A DNA stretch of 64,000 nucleotides from Variovorax paradoxus (GTDB taxonomy: Bacteria; Pseudomonadota; Gammaproteobacteria; Burkholderiales; Burkholderiaceae_C): the NCBI RefSeq assembly GCF_000834655.1, contig NZ_JXQQ01000014.1:1-64000 (forward strand), given 5' to 3'. The notes beneath the pieces were generated by a model, which worked only from the letters and a program-made list of their open reading frames with translations, was not told the DNA's origin and did no database searches. Position numbers and translations under genes: made by a program. Each line of letters starts with the position of its first letter. The stretch's first letter is position 1. Of the stretch, positions 1 through 8,723 are shown in pieces.

Positions 1-1029
1 GGCGGTGCTCAGGCCGGACGAGGTCGAGGTCGAGAGGCTGCTGATGCTGCTCGTAGCGGTGCTCAGACCCGACGACGTCGAAGTCGACAGGCTGGAGATG
101 CCGCTGGCGGAGGAACTCAACCCTGTGGAGAGGCTGCTGACGCTGCTGTTGGTCGAGCTCAGGCCGGTCGAGAGGCTCGAGATGCCACTCGTCGCCGTGC
201 TCAGACCCGACGAGGTGGAGGTCGACAGGCTGCTGATACTGCTGCTGGCCGTGCTCAAGCCACTCGAAGTCGAAGTCGACAGGCTGCTCACGCTGCTATT
301 CGTCGTGCTCAAACCCGTGGACAAGCTGGAGATACCGCTGGTCGCCGTGCTCAAGCCAGAAGACGTGGAGGTCGACAGGCTGCCGATCCTGCTCGTGGCG
401 GTGCTCAAACCGCTGGACGTCGAAGTCGACAGGCTGCCGATACTGCTGTTCGTCGTGCTCAGCCCCGTGGACAAGCTGGAGATACCGCTGGTGGCCGTGC
501 TCAAGCCCGACGATGTGGAAGTCGACAGGCTGCCAATGCTGCTTGTGGCCGTGCTCAGACCACTCGACGTCGAAGTCGACAGGCTGCTCGCGCTGCTGTT
601 CGTGGTGCTCAAGCCCGTGGAAAGGCTGCTGACGCTGCTGTTGGTCGAGCTCAGACCGGTAGAGAGGCTCGAAATGCCACTGGTAGCCGTGCTCAGACCC
701 GACGACGTCGAGGTCGACAGGCTGCTCACGCTGCTGTTGGCCGTGCTCAAACCCGACGACGTCGAAGTCGAAAGGCTGCTCACGCTGCTGTTGGCGGTGC
801 TCAGGCCGGTCGAGAGGCTAGAAATGCCGCTGGTGGCGGTGCTCAGACCTGATGACGTGGAGGTCGAAAGGCTGCTGACGCTGCTGGTGGCCGTACTCAG
901 ACCACTCGAGGTTGAAGTGGACAGGCTGCGGACGCTGCTGGTGGTCGAACTCAGACCCGTGGACAGACTCGAGATTCCGCTGGAAGCAGTGCTCAGGCCA
1001 GACGACGTCGAGGTGGACAGGCTATTGAT
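1..1029 (-). repeat. Ser/Thr-rich stalk repeats of 18 and 14 codons in a 150-bp super-repeat
   Basis: Reading the adhesin strand, the stalk is made of twelve complete 18-residue units (type VSSLSTSTSSGLSTATSS) and eight 14-residue units (type ISSLSTGLSTTNSS), plus one partial unit at the window edge. The usual order is 18-18-14, giving 50 residues or 150 bp. The DNA string ACAAGCTGGA recurs exactly 150 bp apart at 321 and 471. Two 14-14 doublets interrupt the order. There is almost no charge: only two arginines. About two thirds to three quarters of the residues are Ser or Thr. Confidence 0.93.
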
Positions 1030-2046
1030 GTTGCTGGCCGTCGTGCTCATGCCCGTGCTCAACTGCGCGACCGTCACTGCGTCCTGGGGCGCCGAGCCGT
1101 CGGCCACGTTCGTGATGCGCCGCTGAGCGGAAGCCGAACCCACCGACACTTCGGACGCCGGCGCACCGGTGCCGGTGAGGAAGCCATTGCCCGTGGGCGC
1201 CGCGGCGCCGGTCACGCTGCCCGTGCCAAGCGCGACGCTGTTGGCGTAGGCCGCATTGGAGCCGGAGCCGATCGCAGTGCCGAGGTTGTTGGCCCGTGCG
1301 CCCGAGCCGATGGCGACCGCTTCCGTCCCATACGCATTCGCCGCGTTACCGAGCGCTACCGCCGAGGCGGCCAGCGCGTTGGCGGAAGTGCCGATGGCCA
1401 CTGCATTGACACCGGTGACATTGGCATTGGTTCCGAACGCGAGGCCTGAGGTCGCGCCCGCCCTAACGGCCGCGCCATTGCCCAGAGCCACCGCCGACGC
1501 TGCCAGCGCGTTGGCCGAGCTGCCGATCGCCACGGTGTCCGCTTGGGTCGCCTTGGCGTTGATGCCGATGGCCGCACTGTTGGCGCCGGAGGCGCTGGTA
1601 GCGCTGTTGCCGACCTGGAAGTGGTTGGCAAGGATCGAAGTGGTGGAGTTGGTGTACGCCGCGTCACCAATCGTGATATTCGCCTGATTGGCGATGTCGG
1701 CGGCGCCGACGAAAAAGTTTCTGACCGCCTGGCCGCCATTGCCGCCGCCACGCAGGACAAGATCCTCATTGGCCGCATTGCTGTCAGGGTTCGAGGTGAA
1801 CGTCAGGCCGGCCTGGCTGCCGGGTCGGCAATCGATGCCGTTGGTGGCATTGATACAGTTCAGAGTCTGCGCATTTGCCACCCCCCCATACATGCCGATT
1901 GCGATCGAGACAGACAGCAGGGTCCATTGAAGAATGCTCCCGACACGCCCGCGCTTGCTCGCTTTGCCCTTGCTTTTCTCGAGCTCGCTCACCGCCACCC
2001 AGGCGCCAAGGGATTCGTTCCAGATACTTCTATACGACTTGTTCAT
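1..2046 (-). CDS. Trimeric autotransporter adhesin (YadA/Hia type), 3' end outside window
   Basis: The first 682 codons are visible; the C-terminal stalk and membrane anchor lie beyond base 1. Residues 1-24 (MNKSYRSIWN, then GAWVAVSE) are a classic extended signal peptide region. A hydrophobic core follows, with probable cleavage after VANA-59. Residues about 140-275 hold head repeats of the left-handed beta-roll type (VAIGSSANA, AVALGN). A neck motif (RRITNVADG ... DAVTVAQL) occupies about 309-329. From residue 340 on, only Ser/Thr-rich stalk repeats are seen. Such proteins trimerise and are anchored in the outer membrane, where they mediate adhesion or biofilm formation. The ATG is fixed by the ESPR. 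It is divergent from two probable glycosyltransferase genes. The class is secure; the ligand is unknown. Confidence 0.93.
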   Translation of the reverse strand, partial: MNKSYRSIWNESLGAWVAVSELEKSKGKASKRGRVGSILQWTLLSVSIAIGMYGGVANAQTLNCINATNGIDCRPGSQAGLTFTSNPDSNAANEDLVLRGGGNGGQAVRNFFVGAADIANQANITIGDAAYTNSTTSILANHFQVGNSATSASGANSAAIGINAKATQADTVAIGSSANALAASAVALGNGAAVRAGATSGLAFGTNANVTGVNAVAIGTSANALAASAVALGNAANAYGTEAVAIGSGARANNLGTAIGSGSNAAYANSVALGTGSVTGAAAPTGNGFLTGTGAPASEVSVGSASAQRRITNVADGSAPQDAVTVAQLSTGMSTTASNINSLSTSTSSGLSTASSGISSLSTGLSSTTSSVRSLSTSTSSGLSTATSSVSSLSTSTSSGLSTATSGISSLSTGLSTANSSVSSLSTSTSSGLSTANSSVSSLSTSTSSGLSTATSGISSLSTGLSSTNSSVSSLSTGLSTTNSSASSLSTSTSSGLSTATSSIGSLSTSTSSGLSTATSGISSLSTGLSTTNSSIGSLSTSTSSGLSTATSRIGSLSTSTSSGLSTATSGISSLSTGLSTTNSSVSSLSTSTSSGLSTASSSISSLSTSTSSGLSTATSGISSLSTGLSSTNSSVSSLSTGLSSSASGISSLSTSTSSGLSTATSSISSLSTSTSSGLSTA

Positions 2047-2368
2047 GAATTCGAGCTCGGTTCGCGGAGGAAAGGACAGTTCGGAGCCTGGAAGATGGTT
2101 AGCAATCCATCGCCAAGGCCATGCGCAGCACGCGCGGGTACTTACAAGAATGTTGAAATGTACGCATTCGTTTACATTCCTGATGCGGCGCAGCAGTCGA
2201 AACCTCTTAATGGATGATTTAGTTCACAAAATACAACGCAGGCTGTTTCACCCATGCCGCGGCTGTTGTCGCCAAGAGACAGCGGAAGTTGCACCCCCAT
2301 AAAATTGCGGCCCCTGCCTTGGCATTCACCGAGGACGCCCCAACAGGCTGCATTCCTCGCAAATCCCT
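2047..2368. other. Divergent intergenic region between adhesin and DUF2827 gene
   Basis: About 320 bases separate the divergent starts at 2046 and 2369. The stretch is more AT-rich than the surrounding genes between about 2140 and 2250. It must hold the adhesin promoter on the minus strand and probably one for the transferase genes on the plus strand. I see no convincing -35/-10 pair and no good Shine-Dalgarno for either gene. The one clear structure is the dyad listed separately. Short ORFs here look like noise. Confidence 0.6.
2157..2178. promoter_or_regulatory. Candidate operator: 6-bp dyad with 10-bp spacer
   Basis: AATGTA at 2157-2162 and TACATT at 2173-2178 form a perfect inverted repeat with half-site centres 16 bp apart, about 110 bp upstream of the adhesin start. 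It is the only clear dyad noticed in this divergent region. The bound regulator is unknown. Confidence 0.35.
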
Positions 2369-3505
2369 ATGTCCTCCAGCACCGGTCTGCGCATCGGCAT
2401 CACCATCGGCCTCCACCACGAGGCCGAGACCCTCTGGAACAACGGCATCAAGCAAAACGCCGTCTTCCTGGCCGAAGCCCTCAAGCACTGCCCTAACGTC
2501 GCCTCGGTGGTGCTGGTCAACACCACGTCCACCCCGATCACCCCCGCCCTGCCCTGGGACCAGTCCCGCTGGCCCACGGTGACCTTCGAGGCGGCCAAGG
2601 ACAGCGTCGACGTTCTGATCGAGCTCGGCGGCCAGATCGACGGGGCCCAGACCGACTACCTCAAGCAGCGCGGCGCGCGCCTCGTGTCGTATTGCTGCGG
2701 CTTCGAGTACGTCCATGCCATGGAGTCGATGCTGTTCAACAAGCCGCTCTGGGGACAGAACCTGTACGTCAACCAGCGCTACGACGACATCTGGATGGTT
2801 CCGCAGGTCGCCAACATCAGCCAGCCTTACTTCGAAGTGCTGCGCCGCACCGAGGCGCGCGCCGTCCCGTTCGTCTGGAGCCCGGTGTTCCTTGACGAGC
2901 GCACCCGCGCCCTGCCCGACGCCGGCGTGTACCGACCCCACGCCGGGCCGCGGCGGCTCAGCGTGATGGAGCCGAACATCAACGTCGTGAAGTTCTGCCT
3001 CTATCCGATCCTGGTGGCCGAGCTGTCCTACCGCGCGCGACCCGACGCCATCGCGCTGCTGCAGGTCACCAACGCCGAGCGGATGGCCAAGGAGAACATG
3101 GAGTTCATCACTTTGATGAACCAGCTCGACCTGGTCCGCCAGCACAAGGCGGTGTTCCTTGGCCGGCATGAAACACCCGTGTTCCTCGCGCAGAACACCG
3201 ACATCGTGGTCTCCCACCAATGGGAAAACCCGCTCAACTACTTCTACCTGGAGACCTGCTGGCAGGGCTACCCGCTGGTGCACAACGCGCACCTGTGCGC
3301 GGACCTGGGCTACTACTACCAAGGCAACGACGTGGCCGCCGGAAGCGCCAGGGTGCTCGGGGCCATCGACACCCACGATGCGCAGGCCGTTGCCTATCGC
3401 GATCGCCAGCGCGGCCTGATCGACCGCTACCTCCCCGGTAACCCGGCAGCGACCGAGGTCTACAACAACCTGCTGCTCGGCCTGATGCAGCGCCCCGCCC
3501 GATGA
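2369..3505 (+). CDS. DUF2827-type protein, probable GT-B glycosyltransferase
   Basis: 378 aa, cytosolic, no signal peptide. The N-terminus (GIRIGLH-like strand, then LWNNGIKQNAVFLAEAL) and overall layout match what I remember of the DUF2827 family of Burkholderiales. The C-terminal part (HQWENPLNYFYLETCWQGYPLV, about residues 286-307) has the Glu-rich donor-site pattern of GT-B transferases such as GT4, in which a conserved Glu precedes an E-x-x-x-x-G-x-P-x-V segment. It is followed after 12 bases by a second transferase gene with a good ribosome site, so the two are likely cotranscribed. Divergence from a Ser/Thr-rich adhesin suggests that protein as acceptor; this is inference. Family assignment is from memory. 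Confidence 0.7.
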   Translation: MSSSTGLRIGITIGLHHEAETLWNNGIKQNAVFLAEALKHCPNVASVVLVNTTSTPITPALPWDQSRWPTVTFEAAKDSVDVLIELGGQIDGAQTDYLKQRGARLVSYCCGFEYVHAMESMLFNKPLWGQNLYVNQRYDDIWMVPQVANISQPYFEVLRRTEARAVPFVWSPVFLDERTRALPDAGVYRPHAGPRRLSVMEPNINVVKFCLYPILVAELSYRARPDAIALLQVTNAERMAKENMEFITLMNQLDLVRQHKAVFLGRHETPVFLAQNTDIVVSHQWENPLNYFYLETCWQGYPLVHNAHLCADLGYYYQGNDVAAGSARVLGAIDTHDAQAVAYRDRQRGLIDRYLPGNPAATEVYNNLLLGLMQRPAR

Positions 3506-3517
3506 ACGGAGACCTCC

Positions 3518-4375
3518 ATGCTTGACCCCTCCGAGCTTAGGCAGTTTTTTCCCGTGGTCGTGTCGCCCAGCCACGACGGCAAGTTCTTCCAGAACTACGT
3601 GACCTCGCTGCTGAACTTCGCCATCGAATCGGAGCGCGCCGGCATGCGCATGCAGGTGCTGTTCCACCAGGGCGAAAGCCTGGTGACGCGCGCACGAAAC
3701 AACTGCGTGGCGCAGTTCCTGGCCAATCCGGCCTGGACACACCTTTTCTGGATCGACGCCGACATCGGCTTCTCCGCACAGGCGGCTTTCCGGCTGCTGC
3801 TGTCTGGCTACGACATCGCAGCCGGCGTCTACCCGCTCAAGCGCGAGAACTGGCCCGCCGAAGGCGTACCCGCCGGCACGACGCAGCAGCAGTTCGAGGC
3901 CACCTTCACCCGCTACACGGTGAACGCCAAGGCGTCCGAGGTCACGTCGCAGGTCGAGCTCGAAGTGCAGCCCGACGGCTTCATGAAGATGACAGAGGCA
4001 CCGACCGGCTTCATGGTGATCAAGCGAGCCGTGTTCGAGCGCCTTGTGGCGAGTTACCCCGACCTGAACTACGTGCCTGACAGCATCGGCGAGACCGACC
4101 ACGGCCTGCACTACCGGTTCTTCGACGTGATGGTCGATCCCGAGACGCGCCGCTACCTCTCGGAAGACTACGGCTTCTGCCGCCTGTGGTCGGGGCTGGG
4201 CGAATCGATCTACATCGACGCGAACTCCAACCTGACCCACCAGGGCGCCAAGATGTACCGCGGCGATTTCGCGAGCTCGCTGCTGACGTCGCTGCCCCAC
4301 GCCGTGGGTGGCCCGGCCGGCGCGACGATGGTGCTCAAGGGCGAGGAATACCTCAAGCCGAACCTGCCGGGATAG
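3518..4375 (+). CDS. Probable GT-A glycosyltransferase (DAD motif)
   Basis: 285 aa. The segment HLFWIDADIGF places a DxD-type motif at D80-A81-D82, after a GESLVTRARNNCVAQF helix and followed by a hydrophobic strand, the usual arrangement of GT-A, metal-dependent nucleotide-sugar transferases. A later FMKMTEAPTGFMVIKRAVFE segment resembles the acceptor-side region of such enzymes, in which a Gly precedes the 'FMV/FLL' strand. CGGAGA lies 7-8 bases before the ATG. It is the second gene of a two-gene unit with the DUF2827 protein and ends about 30 bases before a strong terminator. The sugar and acceptor are unknown; the adjacent adhesin is the natural candidate. Confidence 0.68.
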   Translation: MLDPSELRQFFPVVVSPSHDGKFFQNYVTSLLNFAIESERAGMRMQVLFHQGESLVTRARNNCVAQFLANPAWTHLFWIDADIGFSAQAAFRLLLSGYDIAAGVYPLKRENWPAEGVPAGTTQQQFEATFTRYTVNAKASEVTSQVELEVQPDGFMKMTEAPTGFMVIKRAVFERLVASYPDLNYVPDSIGETDHGLHYRFFDVMVDPETRRYLSEDYGFCRLWSGLGESIYIDANSNLTHQGAKMYRGDFASSLLTSLPHAVGGPAGATMVLKGEEYLKPNLPG

Positions 4376-4405
4376 ACATGGCAGACGGCAGACGCAGCGC
4401 CCAAG

Positions 4406-4433
4406 AAAAAGCCCCGCCGAAGCGGGGCTTTTT
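4406..4433. terminator. Bidirectional intrinsic terminator
   Basis: A perfect 12-bp stem (AAAAAGCCCCGC / GCGGGGCTTTTT) has a CGAA tetraloop. With A-runs on one side and T-runs on the other it can stop both the transferase unit on the plus strand and acnB on the minus strand, which converge here. Confidence 0.95.
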
Positions 4434-4456
4434 CGTTGGACTTGGCCCGAAGAAGA

Positions 4457-7039
4457 TCAGGCGGCGGCCGTCTCCGCCACCTTGTAGTCGTCGATCTTGT
4501 CGAAGTTCAGGTACTGGTAGATCTGGCTGCTCGACGCATCGAGCACGCCCGTCGCGGCCATGTATTCCTCGCGCGTCGGGATGCGGCCCAGGCGCGAGCA
4601 AATCGCGGCCAGCTCGGCGGAGCCGAGGTACACGTTGGTGTTCTTGCCCAGGCGGTTGGGGAAGTTGCGGGTGCTAGTCGACATCACCGTCGCGCCTTCG
4701 CGCACCTGCGCCTGGTTGCCCATGCACAGCGAGCAGCCCGGCATTTCGGTGCGGGCGCCGGCATTGCCGAACACCCCGTAGTGGCCTTCTTCGGTGAGCT
4801 GCTGCGCGTCCATCTTGGTTGGCGGGGCGATCCACAGCTTGACCGGGATGTCGCGCTTGCCTTCGAGCAGCTTCGATGCGGCGCGGAAGTGGCCGATGTT
4901 GGTCATGCACGAACCGATGAACACTTCGTCGATCACGGCACCGGCCACGTCGCTCAGCGTCTTCACGTCGTCGGGGTCGTTCGGGCAGGCCACGATGGGT
5001 TCGTGGATCTCGGCCAGGTCGATCTCGATGACGGCGGCGTAGTCGGCGTCGTCGTCGCCCTTGAGCAGTTGCGGGTCCGCAAGCCAGGCTTCCTGCGCGG
5101 CGATGCGGCGTGACAGCGTGCGGGCATCGGCATAGCCTTCGGCAATCATCCACTTCATCAGCGTGATGTTGCTGTTGATGTATTCGATGATCGGTTCCTT
5201 GTTCAGGTGCACCGTGCAGCCGGCGGCCGAGCGTTCGGCCGAGGCATCGCTCAGCTCGAAGGCTTGCTCCACCTTCAGGTCGGGCAGGCCTTCGATCTCC
5301 AGGATGCGGCCCGAGAAGATGTTCTTCTTGCCCTGCTTGGCCACGGTCAGCAGCCCCGACTTGATGGCGTACAGCGGAATCGCGTTGACCAGGTCACGCA
5401 GCGTGACGCCCGGCTGCATCTTGCCCTTGAAGCGCACCAGCACCGATTCGGGCATGTCCAGCGGCATCACGCCGGTGGCGGCCGCGAAGGCCACGAGGCC
5501 GGAGCCCGCGGGGAAGCTGATGCCGATCGGGAAGCGGGTGTGGCTGTCGCCGCCGGTGCCCACGGTGTCGGGGGTCAGCAGGCGGTTGAGCCAGCTGTGG
5601 ATCACGCCGTCGCCCGGGCGCAGCGACACACCGCCGCGGTTGGCCATGAACTCGGGGAGTTCGTGGTGCATCTTGACGTCGACCTTCTTCGGGTACGCCG
5701 CCGTGTGGCAGAACGACTGCATCACGAGGTCGGCCGAGAAGCCCAGGCAAGCCAGGTCCTTCAGTTCGTCGCGCGTCATCGGGCCGGTGGTGTCCTGCGA
5801 GCCGACCGAGGTCATCTTGGGTTCGCAGTAGGTGCCCGGGCGCACGCCGGTGCCTTCGGGCAGGCCGCAGGCGCGGCCGACCATCTTCTGCGCCAGCGAG
5901 TAGCCCTTCTTGGTGTCGACGGGGCTGGTCGGCAGGCGGAACAGCGTGGAGACCGGCAGGCCCAGCGCTTCGCGCGCCTTGGCCGTGAGGCCGCGGCCGA
6001 TGATCAAAGGAATGCGGCCGCCGGCGCGCACTTCGTCGAAGAGCACGTCGCTCTTCACGGCGAATTCAGCGATGACCTTGCCGTCTTTCAGCGCCTTGCC
6101 TTCGTAGGGACGCAGCTCGACCACGTCGCCCATGTTCATCTGCGTCACGTCGAGCTCGATCGGCAGTGCGCCCGAGTCTTCCATCGTGTTGTAGAAGATC
6201 GGCGCGATCTTGCCGCCGAGGCACACGCCGCCGAAACGCTTGTTCGGCACGAACGGGATGTCTTCACCGGTGAACCACAGCACCGAGTTGGTGGCGCTCT
6301 TGCGCGACGAACCCGTGCCGACCACGTCGCCGGCGTAGGCCACGAGATGGCCGCGCGCGCGCAGGTCTTCGATGAACTTCACCGGGCCGCGCTTGCCGTC
6401 TTCTTCGGGAACGATGCCGGGGCGGGCGTTCTTGTGCATCGCGAGCGCGTGCATCGGGATGTCGGGACGCGTCGTCGCATCGGGTGCGGGCGACAGGTCG
6501 TCGGTGTTGATTTCGCCAGCCACCTTGAAGATGCTGACGGTGATGCTCTCGGGCACTTCGGGGCGGCTGGTGAACCACTCGGCATCGGCCCAGCTTTGCA
6601 GCACGCCCTTGGCGTTGGCATTGCCCTTGTCGGCCTTTTCCTTGACGTCGTGGAACTGGTCGAACATCAACAGGGTTTTCTTCAGGCCCTCGGCCGCCAC
6701 GGCGCCGACTTCGGCGTCGTCCAGCAGGTCGATCATCGGGCTGATGTTGTAGCCGCCGAGCATGGTGCCGAGCAATTCGGTAGCGCGAGCGCGCGAGAGA
6801 AACGCGCTCTTCTCGGTGCCATGCGCCACGGCTGCGAGGTAGCTCGCCTTGACCTTGGCCGCGTCGTCCACGCCGGCAGGCACGCGATAGGTGAGCAGGT
6901 CCAGCAGGAAGGCGCCGTCCTTTTCGTTCGCGCTCTTGAGGAGCTCGATCGCCTCAGAGGTCTGCTTGGCGCTCAGGGGTAGCGGCGGGATACCGAGCGC
7001 GGCGCGTTCGGCAACATGGTCAACGTAGGCTTGCAACAT
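4457..7039 (-). CDS. acnB: Aconitate hydratase B
   Basis: 860 aa, close to the 865 aa of E. coli AcnB. It interconverts citrate and isocitrate (also 2-methylisocitrate in the methylcitrate cycle) in the cytosol using a 4Fe-4S cluster. The AcnB layout is visible: an N-terminal HEAT-like helical domain (1-160), then the swivel domain, then the catalytic domains. Cluster ligands lie in GSCMTN and MPGCSLCMG near the C-terminus. The open frame extends upstream, but ATG 7039 is preceded by GGAGA and starts the conserved [13 protein letters not shown]. It lies in a minus-strand run with a secreted unknown, a CitE-like lyase, tam and mdh. Confidence 0.97.
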   Translation of the reverse strand: MLQAYVDHVAERAALGIPPLPLSAKQTSEAIELLKSANEKDGAFLLDLLTYRVPAGVDDAAKVKASYLAAVAHGTEKSAFLSRARATELLGTMLGGYNISPMIDLLDDAEVGAVAAEGLKKTLLMFDQFHDVKEKADKGNANAKGVLQSWADAEWFTSRPEVPESITVSIFKVAGEINTDDLSPAPDATTRPDIPMHALAMHKNARPGIVPEEDGKRGPVKFIEDLRARGHLVAYAGDVVGTGSSRKSATNSVLWFTGEDIPFVPNKRFGGVCLGGKIAPIFYNTMEDSGALPIELDVTQMNMGDVVELRPYEGKALKDGKVIAEFAVKSDVLFDEVRAGGRIPLIIGRGLTAKAREALGLPVSTLFRLPTSPVDTKKGYSLAQKMVGRACGLPEGTGVRPGTYCEPKMTSVGSQDTTGPMTRDELKDLACLGFSADLVMQSFCHTAAYPKKVDVKMHHELPEFMANRGGVSLRPGDGVIHSWLNRLLTPDTVGTGGDSHTRFPIGISFPAGSGLVAFAAATGVMPLDMPESVLVRFKGKMQPGVTLRDLVNAIPLYAIKSGLLTVAKQGKKNIFSGRILEIEGLPDLKVEQAFELSDASAERSAAGCTVHLNKEPIIEYINSNITLMKWMIAEGYADARTLSRRIAAQEAWLADPQLLKGDDDADYAAVIEIDLAEIHEPIVACPNDPDDVKTLSDVAGAVIDEVFIGSCMTNIGHFRAASKLLEGKRDIPVKLWIAPPTKMDAQQLTEEGHYGVFGNAGARTEMPGCSLCMGNQAQVREGATVMSTSTRNFPNRLGKNTNVYLGSAELAAICSRLGRIPTREEYMAATGVLDASSSQIYQYLNFDKIDDYKVAETAAA

Positions 7040-7116
7040 CTTCTTTTCTCCGGAAACTGGGCTGGCGGGATGCAGGCGGCCAAGCAAGAGCCGCGCCGCA
7101 TCCCTGGTGGGGGCTC

Positions 7117-7686
7117 TTACTTCTTGGCCGGGTCGGCGCCTTCGAAAAGGCTCTTCGGCGGGTTCTTCTTCATCTCTTCGGCAAAGGCGACCTGGGCTGC
7201 CGTCTGGCATTCGTCAGCGATGCGCAGGCCCGCCTTCTGGTTCATCAGCATCGACTTGTTGCCCAGCTGGAGCCACATGGCGCCGGCACGCGGGTCTTCG
7301 AGGCGGATGGCACCGGTGCGGCTTTCGACCGGGTGCATGCGGTACTTCAGGCCCTTGGTGGTCACGTTGAAGAAGCCGGGCTTCTTCTCGTCTTCGGTCA
7401 CGGTCACGTCGGCGCCGAGTTCGCACTGGGCCTTGCCGGTGGACACGCGCTTGGCAACTTCCAGGTCGGCGTCGGTGAGGACGACGTTGGTCTCGTCGGC
7501 GATCGGCGTGACTTCCTCGACAGCCTTGGCCGCCTTGCGGGTGACCTGGCGCTTGGGCGGCGCCTTCTTGGCTTCGGTGGACTTGGCGGCCGGCTTGGTG
7601 GCCGGCTTGGCGGGCGCCGCCGTCTGTGCCATGGCACCGAACGGCAGAGCCAGGGCCAGTGCGGCGATCAGGGCAATTTTCTTCAT
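7117..7686 (-). CDS. Secreted protein of unknown function
   Basis: 189 aa. A clear Sec signal peptide ([20 protein letters not shown], cleavage before QT) is followed by an Ala/Pro/Lys-rich linker (about 22-55) and a compact domain with one early Cys in [11 protein letters not shown] and a second near the end in [10 protein letters not shown]. These could form a disulphide in the periplasm. I do not recognise the family. The longer frame is rejected because ATG 7686 has AAGGAAA upstream and starts the signal peptide. It sits between acnB and the CitE-like gene, a position that does not by itself imply a TCA role. Confidence 0.82.
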   Translation of the reverse strand: MKKIALIAALALALPFGAMAQTAAPAKPATKPAAKSTEAKKAPPKRQVTRKAAKAVEEVTPIADETNVVLTDADLEVAKRVSTGKAQCELGADVTVTEDEKKPGFFNVTTKGLKYRMHPVESRTGAIRLEDPRAGAMWLQLGNKSMLMNQKAGLRIADECQTAAQVAFAEEMKKNPPKSLFEGADPAKK

Positions 7687-7724
7687 GTGTGGGTTTCCTT
7701 GAGGCTGGGTTCGAAGGTTTCGTT

Positions 7725-8723
7725 TCAGGAGGCCGCGAATGCAAACCAGGCTTTCACCTCGGGGGGCAACGCGCGCCCTGTTGCGTGGGCGCGCGTCAGA
7801 ACCTGCCAAAAGTGGCGGTAGCTCGCGCGGTCGTGCAATGTGCCATCAATTTGTGTCGGCGCCCAATCCGCGTCTGCGGCTTTTGCAATGATTTGTGTAG
7901 CAATCTGGATTTGCGCCTCGTCGGGCGCAAACGCCTCGAGGATCGGGCGGATCTGGTTCGGGTGGATGCTCCACATGCGCGTGTAGCCGAATTCGGTGGC
8001 CGCCTTGCGGGCAGCGACGCGCATCGCATCGGTGTCGTTGAACTCGGTCACCACGCAATGCGAGGGCACCTTGCCGTAGGCATGCGCCGCCGAGGCGATG
8101 GCCAGCTTGGCGCGCACCACCAGCGGATGGGTGAACTGCCCGGCCGCGCCCATTCCATCGGCGGGAATGGCGCCGGCGTGCGCCGACACGAAATCCATGA
8201 GGCCGAAGCTGAGCGATTGCACGCGCGGGTGCGCGGCGATTTCAAACGCGTTGTGCACCGCCAAGGGCGATTCGATCAACACGTGCAACGGCAGTGCATC
8301 GGCATCGGCCGCCTCGAGCGCGGCGACGGCCTGCAGCACGTCGGCCACCGATTCGACCTTGGGCACCATCACGTGGCTCAGCCGCTGGCCGGCACGTCCG
8401 GCGATGGTGATCACGTCGCCGGCAAAGGCCGGATGGTCGACCGGGTGGACGCGTACGCCGACACGCATGCCGGGCTTGGCCGCGAGGGCCAGCTCGGTGA
8501 CGAGCGCGGCATGCTCGGCCTCGCCGCCCACCGGGGCGCCGTCTTCGCAATCGAGGGTGACGTCGAACACGCAGGCACCGAACTCCTCGGCCATCTCGGC
8601 CTGGAGCGCGAGGCTCTTCTTCATGCGCGCTTCGACGCCGCTGTAGTGGTCGCACACGGGCAGCGTCACCGCACCGGCTTGCGCGCCGAGCAGCACTTCA
8701 CCCGGGTGTACCGTTTTGGTCAT
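7725..8723 (-). CDS. HpcH/HpaI aldolase family, CitE-like (acyl-CoA/malyl-CoA) lyase
   Basis: 332 aa. It has the features of the CitE/malyl-CoA lyase branch: an acidic metal-binding stretch TLDCEDGAPVG, the strand VMVPKVESVADV, and HVLIESPLAV. Members cleave or condense C-C bonds of acyl-CoA or 2-oxoacid substrates with Mg2+. No citrate lyase alpha, gamma or ACP-activation genes are nearby, so citrate fermentation is unlikely; a malyl-CoA or citramalyl-CoA type reaction is more plausible. Its ATG overlaps the tam stop by four bases, so the two are translationally coupled. The upstream part of the open frame is a shadow of tam. Confidence 0.85.
   Translation of the reverse strand: MTKTVHPGEVLLGAQAGAVTLPVCDHYSGVEARMKKSLALQAEMAEEFGACVFDVTLDCEDGAPVGGEAEHAALVTELALAAKPGMRVGVRVHPVDHPAFAGDVITIAGRAGQRLSHVMVPKVESVADVLQAVAALEAADADALPLHVLIESPLAVHNAFEIAAHPRVQSLSFGLMDFVSAHAGAIPADGMGAAGQFTHPLVVRAKLAIASAAHAYGKVPSHCVVTEFNDTDAMRVAARKAATEFGYTRMWSIHPNQIRPILEAFAPDEAQIQIATQIIAKAADADWAPTQIDGTLHDRASYRHFWQVLTRAHATGRALPPEVKAWFAFAAS

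Noticed and set aside
1-1029. CRISPR-like or minisatellite array
   Set aside because: The repeats are in frame, vary at synonymous sites and have no unique spacers; they encode a coiled-coil stalk.
5-1126. 373-codon plus-strand frame with regular Leu/Val/Asp/Arg repeats
   Set aside because: It is the antisense reading of the adhesin stalk; the minus strand has the signal peptide, head and neck and stays open across the same bases.
2219-4300. Long minus-strand frame opposite the two transferase genes
   Set aside because: Antisense shadow caused by high third-position GC; no domains, and both plus-strand proteins are credible.
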